Shown here one piece after another: positions 17,432 through 24,752 of a stretch of DNA of 64,000 bases. The notes beneath the pieces were generated by a model. That model did not search any database. It was given only the letters and a program-made list of their open reading frames with translations, and was not told the origin of the DNA. Source of the DNA: Rhizobium sp. BG4 (lineage in GTDB: Bacteria > Pseudomonadota > Alphaproteobacteria > Rhizobiales > Rhizobiaceae); NCBI RefSeq assembly GCF_016864575.1, contig NZ_CP044125.1, forward strand, positions 124,001 to 188,000, written 5' to 3'. Position numbers and translations under genes: made by a program. Every line of letters begins with the position of its first letter. The stretch's first letter is position 1.

Positions 17432-17923
17432 ATGGCGGCCATGTCTGACGTGCTCTTGCGGGTTGGGCGGCTGAACTATGTCTGGACCAATACCGAGAGC
17501 CTGCTGATCTATGTCATCGCCCATCTTCTCAGGGTGGAGAAGGATGCGGCGATCGTGGTTTTCCTGACGCTGAACACCACACGGGCGCGCATCGACCTTG
17601 TCGAGCGTCTCGCCAAGCTGCACTCGACCCCTGCTTCCGATCGCAAGACTATCCTTCACATGATGATGCGGCTGAAGAAGGAATCGAAGATGCGCAACAA
17701 ATACAATCACTGCATCTATTCCTTCGACGACAAGGGGCAGATCTCCTCCACGCAGCTGATGCGGCTCGTCGAGGACGACAAGGAAATCCGCTACGGCAAG
17801 GTGGAGCAGCTCGACCAGCGGGAGCTCGATGCGCTTGAGCGCTCGATCGGCGAGATCGTGGCGATCAGCAATTCGCTCTGGGAGTTCATCCATGCCAGCG
17901 AGCATGCCTCGGCGCATATCTAA
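17432..17923 (+). CDS. Conserved hypothetical protein with HEPN-like RX4H motif
   Basis: A mostly helical protein of about 163 residues. The segment KMRNKYNHCIYSF contains R-N-K-Y-N-H, which fits the RX4-6H motif of HEPN nucleases and binding proteins and lies before the expected final helices. HEPN membership is therefore possible, but no minimal nucleotidyltransferase partner or toxin-antitoxin pair is adjacent. I chose the ATG at 17432, preceded by GGTGGAGG at five bases; the frame stays open to a GTG at 17330 that would overlap the HlyD gene. It follows the secretion genes on the same strand and overlaps the MFS gene tail to tail by three to four bases. Confidence 0.65.
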   Translation: MAAMSDVLLRVGRLNYVWTNTESLLIYVIAHLLRVEKDAAIVVFLTLNTTRARIDLVERLAKLHSTPASDRKTILHMMMRLKKESKMRNKYNHCIYSFDDKGQISSTQLMRLVEDDKEIRYGKVEQLDQRELDALERSIGEIVAISNSLWEFIHASEHASAHI

Positions 17924-19128
17924 GCCCTCGGCATCGGCCGCGTGATCCACCAGAAAACCAGCGCCATCACACTGAATGAACAGCCGAGCGCACAGACGCC
18001 CGGCCAACCGGCATATGCGTAGATCATCGTCGAGGTGATGGCGCCCAGCGCGCTGCCCGCGGAGTAGAAGACCATGTACCCGCCGACGAGGCGGCTTCGT
18101 GCTTCCGGGCGGGCGGCCAAGATCAGCGTCTGGTTGGTGACATGCACGGCCTGAACGGCGAAATCGAGCGCGACGACGCCAAGCAGGAAGACCGGCAGGG
18201 AAGCCGGCAGACAGAGAATAGCCGCCCAGGAGATTGCCAGCAGTGCCAGCGAAGCGCCGGTGACCGGTTGCGCTAAGCCTCGATCCGCAAGCCGACCGGC
18301 GCCGCTTGCCGCCAGGGCACCGGCAACGCCCGCCAAGCCAAACAGGCCGATAGCCGTATGCGACATGAGATAGGGCGAAGCGCTCAACGGCAGGACCATT
18401 GCCGTCCAGAGCGTGCTGAAGCTTGCGAAGATCAGGAACGCCAGCACTGCCCTTGCGCGTAGCAGAGGATAGCGCAGGAAGAGCAGCGGGACGGATCGGA
18501 GGATCGCGACATAGCCTTCCTTCGAACCGGATGGCTTTTCACGCGGCAAGGTCTTGGCCAGGAGCATGCTCATGATCAGCATCAGCATTCCCGATGCCAG
18601 ATAGACGGTCCGCCATCCTCCGAGATCGGCGAGCAGCCCGGCCCAGAGGCGTGCGGCGAGGATGCCGATAACGACACCACTCGTCACCAGCCCCACGGCC
18701 CGGCCCCGCTCCTCGGGTCCTGTCAGCGACGCGGTCAGTGCGACCACCACCTGAACGACGACGGACAGCAGCCCGAGAGCAATCATCGCGACTAACAGCA
18801 TGAATGTTGATGGCGCCAGGCCGACGGCAGCGGCGGCGGCCGAAAGCAGCATCGTCTGTGTAATCACCAGCCGGCGTCGGTTGGCGATATCGGCGAGCGG
18901 CACGATCAGCAGCAGACCCGCGGCATAGCCAATCTGCGTCAGCGTCACGACGATGCCGATATCGGCGGTATCGAGGCCGAAATCGGCGGCCATCGAGCCG
19001 AGTAGCGGTTGGGCATAGTAGACATTGGCGACGCTTGCGCCGCAGGTCGCAGCGAAGAGAAAAAGCGTCCAGGGACCGAGGTTCGATTTTACCCCGGAAG
19101 ACGATGGGGTTACCTTGAGGAAGTCCAT
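17920..19128 (-). CDS. Major facilitator superfamily transporter (drug efflux type)
   Basis: A 402-residue inner-membrane protein with twelve predicted helices. The loop 2-3 region reads PLADIANRRR and helix 5 has an antiporter-like Gly/Pro pattern. The opening of helix 1 (VANVYYAQPLLGSMAADFG) is characteristic of the YnfM/arabinose-efflux-like MFS group. It is encoded divergently from an HxlR regulator across a 93-base promoter region containing two tandem operator-like repeats, so it is probably induced by the regulator's ligand. The substrate cannot be predicted. Confidence 0.88.
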   Translation of the reverse strand: MDFLKVTPSSSGVKSNLGPWTLFLFAATCGASVANVYYAQPLLGSMAADFGLDTADIGIVVTLTQIGYAAGLLLIVPLADIANRRRLVITQTMLLSAAAAAVGLAPSTFMLLVAMIALGLLSVVVQVVVALTASLTGPEERGRAVGLVTSGVVIGILAARLWAGLLADLGGWRTVYLASGMLMLIMSMLLAKTLPREKPSGSKEGYVAILRSVPLLFLRYPLLRARAVLAFLIFASFSTLWTAMVLPLSASPYLMSHTAIGLFGLAGVAGALAASGAGRLADRGLAQPVTGASLALLAISWAAILCLPASLPVFLLGVVALDFAVQAVHVTNQTLILAARPEARSRLVGGYMVFYSAGSALGAITSTMIYAYAGWPGVCALGCSFSVMALVFWWITRPMPRA

Positions 19129-19148
19129 AAGCGTGATCCCGATTGAAT

Positions 19149-19168
19149 CCAGTTCAATTATGAGACCA
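19149..19168. promoter_or_regulatory. Putative HxlR operator, site 1
   Basis: A 20-base sequence starting CCAGTTCAATTA and ending GAGACCA. It matches site 2 at 16 of 20 positions. It also overlaps the palindrome TTGAA-TCCAG-TTCAA (19143-19157). Located in the MFS/HxlR divergent promoter region. Confidence 0.5.
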
Positions 19169-19185
19169 CTTGAGGTGCATGCATT

Positions 19186-19205
19186 CCAGTTCTATTTTAG
19201 AACCA
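19186..19205. promoter_or_regulatory. Putative HxlR operator, site 2
   Basis: Contains the perfect palindrome GTTCTA-TTT-TAGAAC (19189-19203) within a longer 27-base imperfect inverted repeat. It starts 37 bases after site 1 and ends about 15 bases before the HxlR start codon, a position suited to autorepression. Confidence 0.55.
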
Positions 19206-19221
19206 GAATGGAGGACTGATA

Positions 19222-19665
19222 ATGAAGCGGAAGAGCTTTCGCGAGGCCGAGTGCCCGGTTGCACGTAGCCTCGATGCGATCGGCGACTGGTGGTCGCTGC
19301 TGATCATTCGCGACGCTTTCGACGGCATCACCCGCTTCACCGCCTTCCAGCAGAATCTCGGGATTGCCAAGGGCATGCTGGCAACCCGGCTTCGCGACCT
19401 GGTGGAAGCCGGTGTTCTCGACCTCGTGCCAGCCTCCGATGGCAGCGCCTATCAGGAATATGTGCTGAGCGCAGCAGGGCGCGACCTCTTCCATGTCATC
19501 GTCGCCCTGCGCCAATGGGGCGAGGCGCATCGCTACAGACCGCAGGAGCGCCGCTCGGTTCTCGTCGATACCGAGAGCGGCGCGCCGGTTGCCCGGCTGG
19601 AACTCCGCGCCGCCGATGGCCGGCGGATTGCCTGGCCGGATACCCAGGTGATTGCGCCTAGCTGA
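19222..19665 (+). CDS. HxlR-family (MarR-like winged helix) transcriptional regulator
   Basis: A 147-residue DNA-binding protein. The HxlR hallmarks are all present: an N-terminal Cys (ECPVARSLDAIGDWWSLLII, Cys near residue 11), the recognition-helix region TAFQQNLGIAKGMLATRLRD and the wing. An N-terminal Cys of this type can sense electrophiles or oxidants in some members. The ATG follows GGAGG. It is divergent from the MFS exporter and likely controls it through the two tandem sites in between. Confidence 0.9.
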   Translation: MKRKSFREAECPVARSLDAIGDWWSLLIIRDAFDGITRFTAFQQNLGIAKGMLATRLRDLVEAGVLDLVPASDGSAYQEYVLSAAGRDLFHVIVALRQWGEAHRYRPQERRSVLVDTESGAPVARLELRAADGRRIAWPDTQVIAPS

Positions 19666-19794
19666 GCAGCCATTCCCTAACCCGCAAGGCTAGCCCGATT
19701 TGATGCCGGTTTTTATCCGAACGGCATATTTGATGCCTGCCGTTTCCCCATAGAATGCAGGTTCCCGAACTGTGTAAGGGGTGTTGGGAGGGGG

Positions 19795-21453
19795 ATGATG
19801 CGCATTGACGTGATCGACACGGAGGCCGGTTTCGACGGGCTCCGCGAACAGTGGGAGCGGGTCTATGGCAACGATCCCTACGCCCAGCACTTCCTTTCCT
19901 GGATCTGGCTGAAGCCCTATCTCGCGCGGCGAAACCGCTGGTTCGTGCTGGCGCTGCGCGAAAAGCCGGAAGGTTCGCCTTACGTCGCCTTCTTCCCGTT
20001 ACGGGTGGTCACCCAGCACGACGAGAAGACCGGCCAGTTCATCGACGAGATCATCATGGCCGGCAACTGCTCGGCCGATTATACCGGCTTCCTCGCCGAA
20101 CCTGCCTATGAGCAGAACGCCATCGAAGGCTTCTCTCAATATCTCAAGCAGCAGAACTGGACGCATCTGAAGGTCGAGTTCTTCTACGGGCCGCAAGAGC
20201 GGCGCGACGCCTTTCTGCGGGCATTGGAAGGGCCTGACGTGATGTTTCGCGACAGCTCGCCGAAGAATGCCGAGAATATCGACAATTGCATCTGCCCGGT
20301 CGTTCATCTGCCCGACAGTTTCGACTCCTATCTCGACACCAGCATGAGCAGCCAGACGCGGCAGAAGCTGCGCCGCTTCATGCGCAAGGTCGAGGCCGAC
20401 GAGAACTACCGGATCACCATGGCAACGCCGCAGACGATCGAGCGCGATCTCGACATTCTCTTCAGGTTCTGGCGGATCAAGTGGCTTGCCAAGAAGGGCG
20501 AGGAACGGACCGACCGGCTGATCGCCGGGACGCGGACCCTGCTGATGGACAGCTTTGCGACGGGCAATCTCGATGTTCCCGTCCTCTGGTATGGCGACCG
20601 GCCGCTCGGCGTGCTGGCCAACATGATCGACCGGCAGAAGAAGTCGGTCCTATTCTATATCACGGGCCGAGACGAGGAGTGGAAGACGCCCTCTCCCGGT
20701 CTCATCCTGCATGCCCACTGCATCCGCAAGGCGATCGCCGAGGGTTTCAAGACCTACGACTTCCTGCGCGGCACCGAGCCCTATAAGTACATGTTCGGGC
20801 CACAGGAGCGGCAGCTCTCCTGCACCATCTTCCGCAGCCGCACCGGCCGCAATCTCGGCGAGGTCATCAATCGGCGCAGCGTCGATTTCATCTATGAGCG
20901 GGCGCTCGACATGTACCGGCGCGGCGACAAGGCCTATGCGGAGGCCGCCTTCAAGCAGCTGCTCGCCACCGTGCCCGGCCATATCGGCGCCGAATTCGGG
21001 CTCGCGAGCCTGACCTTCGACCGCGGCATGCTACCGGAGGCCGAAGCCGCTTTCACAGCGCTGATCGGCCGCGTCAAGGATCCCGCCCCCGTCTATCTGA
21101 AGCTCGGCGAGACACAGCTGGCGCTCGGCACCTATGACCAGGCGGCCAAGACCTTCGGCAAGATCATCCAGATCGCGCCCTATGATGCACAGGCCTATTA
21201 CAAGCAGGGCGTGGCGCTGGCCGGCGCCGGGCGGAAGGACGAGGCCACCCGCTCCTTCTCGATGATCGAGCAATTCAACTACGACGACCCAAAGCAGCAG
21301 GCCTATGCCGAGAAGGCGCGCGATGCCCTGCGCCGGATCGTCACCGAGCAGGGGCCGGAGCCGAAGGTACGGGCGAAGAAAGCCAAGCAGGCGAAGCGGG
21401 TGCTGCCGCTACCGTCACGGCCGAAATTCGAGCGGGAGCCGGCCTTCTCCTGA
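19795..21453 (+). CDS. GNAT-type acetyltransferase (CelD/BioF2-like) fused to TPR repeats
   Basis: A 552-residue protein. The first about 370 residues match the CelD/FemAB-like acetyltransferase family annotated as involved in cellulose or polysaccharide biosynthesis, with the conserved LRGTEPYKYMFGPQ block near residue 325. Residues about 375-510 are tetratricopeptide repeats (YLKLGETQLALGTYDQAAKT, YYKQGVALAGAGRKDEATRS). A basic tail follows (KVRAKKAKQAKR). It may acylate a cell-surface glycan, but the substrate is unknown and no polysaccharide operon adjoins it. Two adjacent ATG codons (19795 and 19798) are possible starts behind GGGAGGGG. Confidence 0.78.
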   Translation: MMRIDVIDTEAGFDGLREQWERVYGNDPYAQHFLSWIWLKPYLARRNRWFVLALREKPEGSPYVAFFPLRVVTQHDEKTGQFIDEIIMAGNCSADYTGFLAEPAYEQNAIEGFSQYLKQQNWTHLKVEFFYGPQERRDAFLRALEGPDVMFRDSSPKNAENIDNCICPVVHLPDSFDSYLDTSMSSQTRQKLRRFMRKVEADENYRITMATPQTIERDLDILFRFWRIKWLAKKGEERTDRLIAGTRTLLMDSFATGNLDVPVLWYGDRPLGVLANMIDRQKKSVLFYITGRDEEWKTPSPGLILHAHCIRKAIAEGFKTYDFLRGTEPYKYMFGPQERQLSCTIFRSRTGRNLGEVINRRSVDFIYERALDMYRRGDKAYAEAAFKQLLATVPGHIGAEFGLASLTFDRGMLPEAEAAFTALIGRVKDPAPVYLKLGETQLALGTYDQAAKTFGKIIQIAPYDAQAYYKQGVALAGAGRKDEATRSFSMIEQFNYDDPKQQAYAEKARDALRRIVTEQGPEPKVRAKKAKQAKRVLPLPSRPKFEREPAFS

Positions 21454-21525
21454 TCGTGGTGCGAAGCCCTGCCTTTTTGAACGCGGGAGTTTCCTGCGCT
21501 GACGAGGCGTGATAATCAGCCGCCC

Positions 21526-22959
21526 ATGACCAAGACCTCTTCCCACTCCCCTATCCATGTCATCGGCGGCGGCCTCGCAGGCTCCGAAGCCGCCTGGCAG
21601 ATCGCCAATGCCGGCGTTCCCGTTGTCCTGCACGAGATGCGCGGCGTTCGCGGCACCGATGCGCACAAGACGGATAGCCTTGCCGAGCTCGTCTGCTCCA
21701 ACTCCTTCCGCTCCGACGATGCGACCAGCAATGCCGTTGGCGTCATCCATGCGGAAATGCGCATGGCCGGTTCGCTGATCATGGCCTGCGCCGACAAGCA
21801 TCAGGTTCCCGCAGGAGGCGCGCTTGCCGTCGACCGCGACGGCTTTGCGGAAGCCGTGACCAAGGCGATCGAGGAGCATCCGCTCGTCACCGTTGTTCGC
21901 GAGGAAGTCGCCGGGCTGCCGCCGAAGGAATGGGATCAGGCGATCATCGCCACCGGCCCGCTGACGGCGCCGTCACTTGCTGAAGCCATCCAGGCCGAGA
22001 CCGGCGCCGATGCACTCGCCTTCTTCGATGCCATCGCGCCGATCGTCTATCGCGAGAGCATCGACATGGATATCTGCTGGTATCAGTCGCGCTACGACAA
22101 GGTCGGCCCCGGCGGTACCGGCAAGGACTATATCAACTGCCCGATGACCGAAGAGCAGTACAATGCCTTCGTAGACGCGCTGATCGCCGGCGACACCGTC
22201 GGCTTCAAGGAATGGGAAGGCACGCCCTATTTCGACGGCTGCCTGCCGATCGAGATCATGGCCGAGCGCGGTCGCGAGACCTTGCGTCATGGGCCGATGA
22301 AGCCGATGGGCCTCACCAACGCCCATAACCCGACCGTAAAGGCCTATGCCGTCGTGCAGCTGCGCCAGGACAATGCGCTGGGCACGCTCTACAATATGGT
22401 CGGCTTCCAGACGAAGCTGAAATACGGCGCGCAGGCGGATATCTTCCGGATGATCCCCGGCCTGGAGAATGCCGAGTTCGCCCGCCTCGGCGGCCTGCAC
22501 CGCAACACCTATATCAATTCGCCGACGCTGCTCGACCACTCGCTGACGCTGAAGTCGCGCCCCGGCCTGCGTTTTGCCGGTCAGATCACCGGCTGCGAAG
22601 GCTATGTCGAAAGCGCCAGCGTCGGTCTTCTGGCCGGACGCTTCGCGGCTGCTGAGCGCAAGGGCGAAGCGGTATCGCTGCCGCCCGTCACGACGGCGCT
22701 CGGATCTCTGCTCGGCCATATCACCGGCGGCCATCTGGTGACTGACGAGGAACCGGGCAAGCGGTCCTTCCAGCCGATGAACATCAATTTCGGACTGTTC
22801 CCAGAGCTGCAGCCGGGCTCGATCGTCAAGCCGGAGGGCGTCAAGCGCTTCCGCGGCAAGGACAAGACGATCATGAAGCGTCAGCTGATCGCGAAGCGGG
22901 CGCTTGCCGATTGCGCCGCGTGGCTCGGCCAGAACGTACTGCTCGCCGAAAGCGCCTGA
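21526..22959 (+). CDS. trmFO: Methylenetetrahydrofolate-tRNA-(uracil-5-)-methyltransferase TrmFO
   Basis: A 477-residue FAD and folate-dependent enzyme that forms ribothymidine at position 54 in the tRNA T-loop. The N-terminal FAD-binding motif is [12 protein letters not shown], followed by the family signatures [12 protein letters not shown] and, near the C-terminus, [17 protein letters not shown]. Length is usual for Rhizobiales. It is monocistronic; the gene on the opposite strand ends seven bases downstream. Confidence 0.97.
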   Translation: MTKTSSHSPIHVIGGGLAGSEAAWQIANAGVPVVLHEMRGVRGTDAHKTDSLAELVCSNSFRSDDATSNAVGVIHAEMRMAGSLIMACADKHQVPAGGALAVDRDGFAEAVTKAIEEHPLVTVVREEVAGLPPKEWDQAIIATGPLTAPSLAEAIQAETGADALAFFDAIAPIVYRESIDMDICWYQSRYDKVGPGGTGKDYINCPMTEEQYNAFVDALIAGDTVGFKEWEGTPYFDGCLPIEIMAERGRETLRHGPMKPMGLTNAHNPTVKAYAVVQLRQDNALGTLYNMVGFQTKLKYGAQADIFRMIPGLENAEFARLGGLHRNTYINSPTLLDHSLTLKSRPGLRFAGQITGCEGYVESASVGLLAGRFAAAERKGEAVSLPPVTTALGSLLGHITGGHLVTDEEPGKRSFQPMNINFGLFPELQPGSIVKPEGVKRFRGKDKTIMKRQLIAKRALADCAAWLGQNVLLAESA

Positions 22960-22966
22960 TCAGAGA

Positions 22967-23437
22967 TCAATGATTGTTGGCTGCCGGCTCTTCGGCCGGC
23001 GGCAGCACCAGATCGGCATCGGCAACATAATTGCCGAGCAGCCAGAGCGAGACTTCGGACGCCTCCTTGGCGGAAACGAATTCGAAGGTGCCGTTCTGAT
23101 GCGGATGGTCGAGGAAATCGATCACCAATCCCTTGCCCGTTTCCGAGCTTGCAACACGGACCCTGCCCGGCTGAAGCACGTGGCAGGAGAAGTGGCGGTG
23201 CATGCTGCGCATGAAACCGGCCTTGTTGTCATGCAGGCGCACGAAGACCACCTGGCCGTCGGCCGTTGCCTGCAGCTGGCGGATCGCCTCGTGCGGGAAG
23301 GCGCGATTGAACTCGAGGATCGCCAGACCCATGTCGCGCAAACCCTCTTCATCGCGGTTCTGCGATGCCATCCGCGTCGCCACGAAGGCAAGGAGGAACA
23401 GGGCTGCGAAAATGACGATCCAGACGATGATGCTCAA
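22967..23437 (-). CDS. Membrane-anchored conserved hypothetical protein
   Basis: A 156-residue protein with one N-terminal helix (IIVWIVIFAALFLLAFVAT) and a soluble domain of mixed alpha/beta character containing several His residues (MRSMHRHFSCHVL, FLDHPHQ). No family with a known function was recognised. The start is a TTG at 23437 with GGAG seven bases upstream. It is tail to tail with trmFO and about 70 bases from the squalene synthase-like gene on the same strand. Confidence 0.68.
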   Translation of the reverse strand: MSIIVWIVIFAALFLLAFVATRMASQNRDEEGLRDMGLAILEFNRAFPHEAIRQLQATADGQVVFVRLHDNKAGFMRSMHRHFSCHVLQPGRVRVASSETGKGLVIDFLDHPHQNGTFEFVSAKEASEVSLWLLGNYVADADLVLPPAEEPAANNH

Positions 23438-23507
23438 CGCCGTTCTCCAAAAGGACTTGCGGTTGCCGCCTTATAATGCCTGAGCCTTGCGCGAGTTTGA
23501 ACTCGGC

Positions 23508-24359
23508 TCAGATTTTCTTGCGCATCATCGCCATGGTCATGGCGAATTGGCGGCGCCATTGGGCGGATTGCAGCGGCTGGTCGAAGAGCCCTGCCCCTGC
23601 CTTCTGCGCCTTCTTCAGCACCGGCTCGGCGATCGTCGCCGGCAGGAAGGCCGGGAAGACGCTTGCCGGAAGCGTTGCCGCCCGTGCCTTAGCCAGATGA
23701 TCGCGGCCAAGACCGGCGAAGGCCTCGATGGCCGCCGAAATCCTTGCCTTGTCCTCGCCCGCAAGGAAGCTGTCGCGGTCGAGGCCGGTGGCGCTCAGGA
23801 TTTCAAGCGGGATATAGACCTGCCCGCGGTGGCGGTGCAGCGGCATCAACAGCAGCATGCCGGCGATCGCCTGCGCGACGCCTGCATGGCCTGCCGCATC
23901 GGCAGACTTCGCGGCATCCTCGGGCGACAGGACGAGGCTTGCTAGCTGGATCAGCGCCGAGGCGGTTTCGCCTGCATAGCCTTCCAGCGCACTGCGGCTT
24001 TCCATCGGATCGTCATAGAGATCGAAGATGCGCGCCTCGATCATGTTGATCAGCGTCTGGCGCGGCAGTCGGTGCGCCTCGATGGCGGTCAGCAGTTCGG
24101 CGGCAACCGGATTGGCTTCGGTCGAGCCATGGGCGCTGCCTTCGAGGAGGTCGCGCCAATATTGCATGCGCACTTCGCCTGGCAGCGGCTCATGGACGAG
24201 ATCGCGCACCTTGGCGAGTTCGGCATTGAAGGCATAGAGGGCAACGAGTGCGGCGCGCTTGTCCTCCGGCGACAGCAGGCTCGCGAGATAGCGGTCGCGA
24301 TCATTGTCGCGCAGCATCGCCAGGCAGATCTCCTGGTTTCCAGGCTTCGTCTCGGACAT
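23508..24359 (-). CDS. Squalene/phytoene synthase-fold protein, NDUFAF6-like
   Basis: A 283-residue all-helical protein of the trans-isoprenyl diphosphate synthase superfamily. The first Asp-rich region is partly kept (DLYDDPMES), but the second reads MLLLMPLHRHRGQVYIP, so the usual DxxxD of active squalene or phytoene synthases is missing. This agrees with the NDUFAF6 subgroup, a mitochondrial complex I assembly factor thought not to make isoprenoids. It starts two bases after the Mth938-like gene stop codon, downstream of secDF. A role in respiratory complex assembly is therefore more likely than carotenoid or hopanoid synthesis (inference). Confidence 0.85.
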   Translation of the reverse strand: MSETKPGNQEICLAMLRDNDRDRYLASLLSPEDKRAALVALYAFNAELAKVRDLVHEPLPGEVRMQYWRDLLEGSAHGSTEANPVAAELLTAIEAHRLPRQTLINMIEARIFDLYDDPMESRSALEGYAGETASALIQLASLVLSPEDAAKSADAAGHAGVAQAIAGMLLLMPLHRHRGQVYIPLEILSATGLDRDSFLAGEDKARISAAIEAFAGLGRDHLAKARAATLPASVFPAFLPATIAEPVLKKAQKAGAGLFDQPLQSAQWRRQFAMTMAMMRKKI

Positions 24360-24361
24360 GG

Positions 24362-24748
24362 TCAGACCGCGATCAATGCCGCTGCGACTGCGCGGGATTC
24401 GGCAAGCATGATGTTGTAGGTGCGAACCGCAGCGCCGGTGCTCATCGGATCCGACGAGATGCCTCGCGCCTTCAGTGCCTGCTTCAGTTCCGGCGGCAGG
24501 CGGCGAAGTTCCGTACCGGTGCCGACCAGCAGCACCTCGATATCGCCGGCTTCATCGAGAACCTTCGTGAAATTCTCGACCGACAGCGGCTTGGTCATAT
24601 CCATATCCCAGCCGTGGATGCCCGAGGGCAGGCACAGGATGGAGCCGCGATGCGACATGTCGGCGAAGCGGAAGCCGCCATTGCCATAGGTGTCGATGGG
24701 CGCGCGGCCCGGGAAATGGGCCTCGCGGATTTCGATGCCTTTTGCCAT
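24362..24748 (-). CDS. Mth938-like domain protein (DUF498), NDUFAF3-like
   Basis: A 128-residue protein of the Mth938/DUF498 fold (IEIREAHFPGRAPIDTYGNG, VENFTKVL, EVLLVGTGTELRRLPPEL). Eukaryotic relatives are NDUFAF3, an early complex I assembly factor. It lies between secDF and the NDUFAF6-like gene, overlapping neither but within five bases of each, so the three are surely co-transcribed. I choose the ATG at 24748; the frame runs upstream into secDF but without family resemblance. Confidence 0.87.
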   Translation of the reverse strand: MAKGIEIREAHFPGRAPIDTYGNGGFRFADMSHRGSILCLPSGIHGWDMDMTKPLSVENFTKVLDEAGDIEVLLVGTGTELRRLPPELKQALKARGISSDPMSTGAAVRTYNIMLAESRAVAAALIAV

Positions 24749-24752
24749 GATT

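Noticed and set aside
23508-24359. A true squalene or phytoene synthase for hopanoid or carotenoid synthesis
   Set aside because: The second Asp-rich motif is missing and the neighbours are secDF and an NDUFAF3-like gene, not isoprenoid genes.
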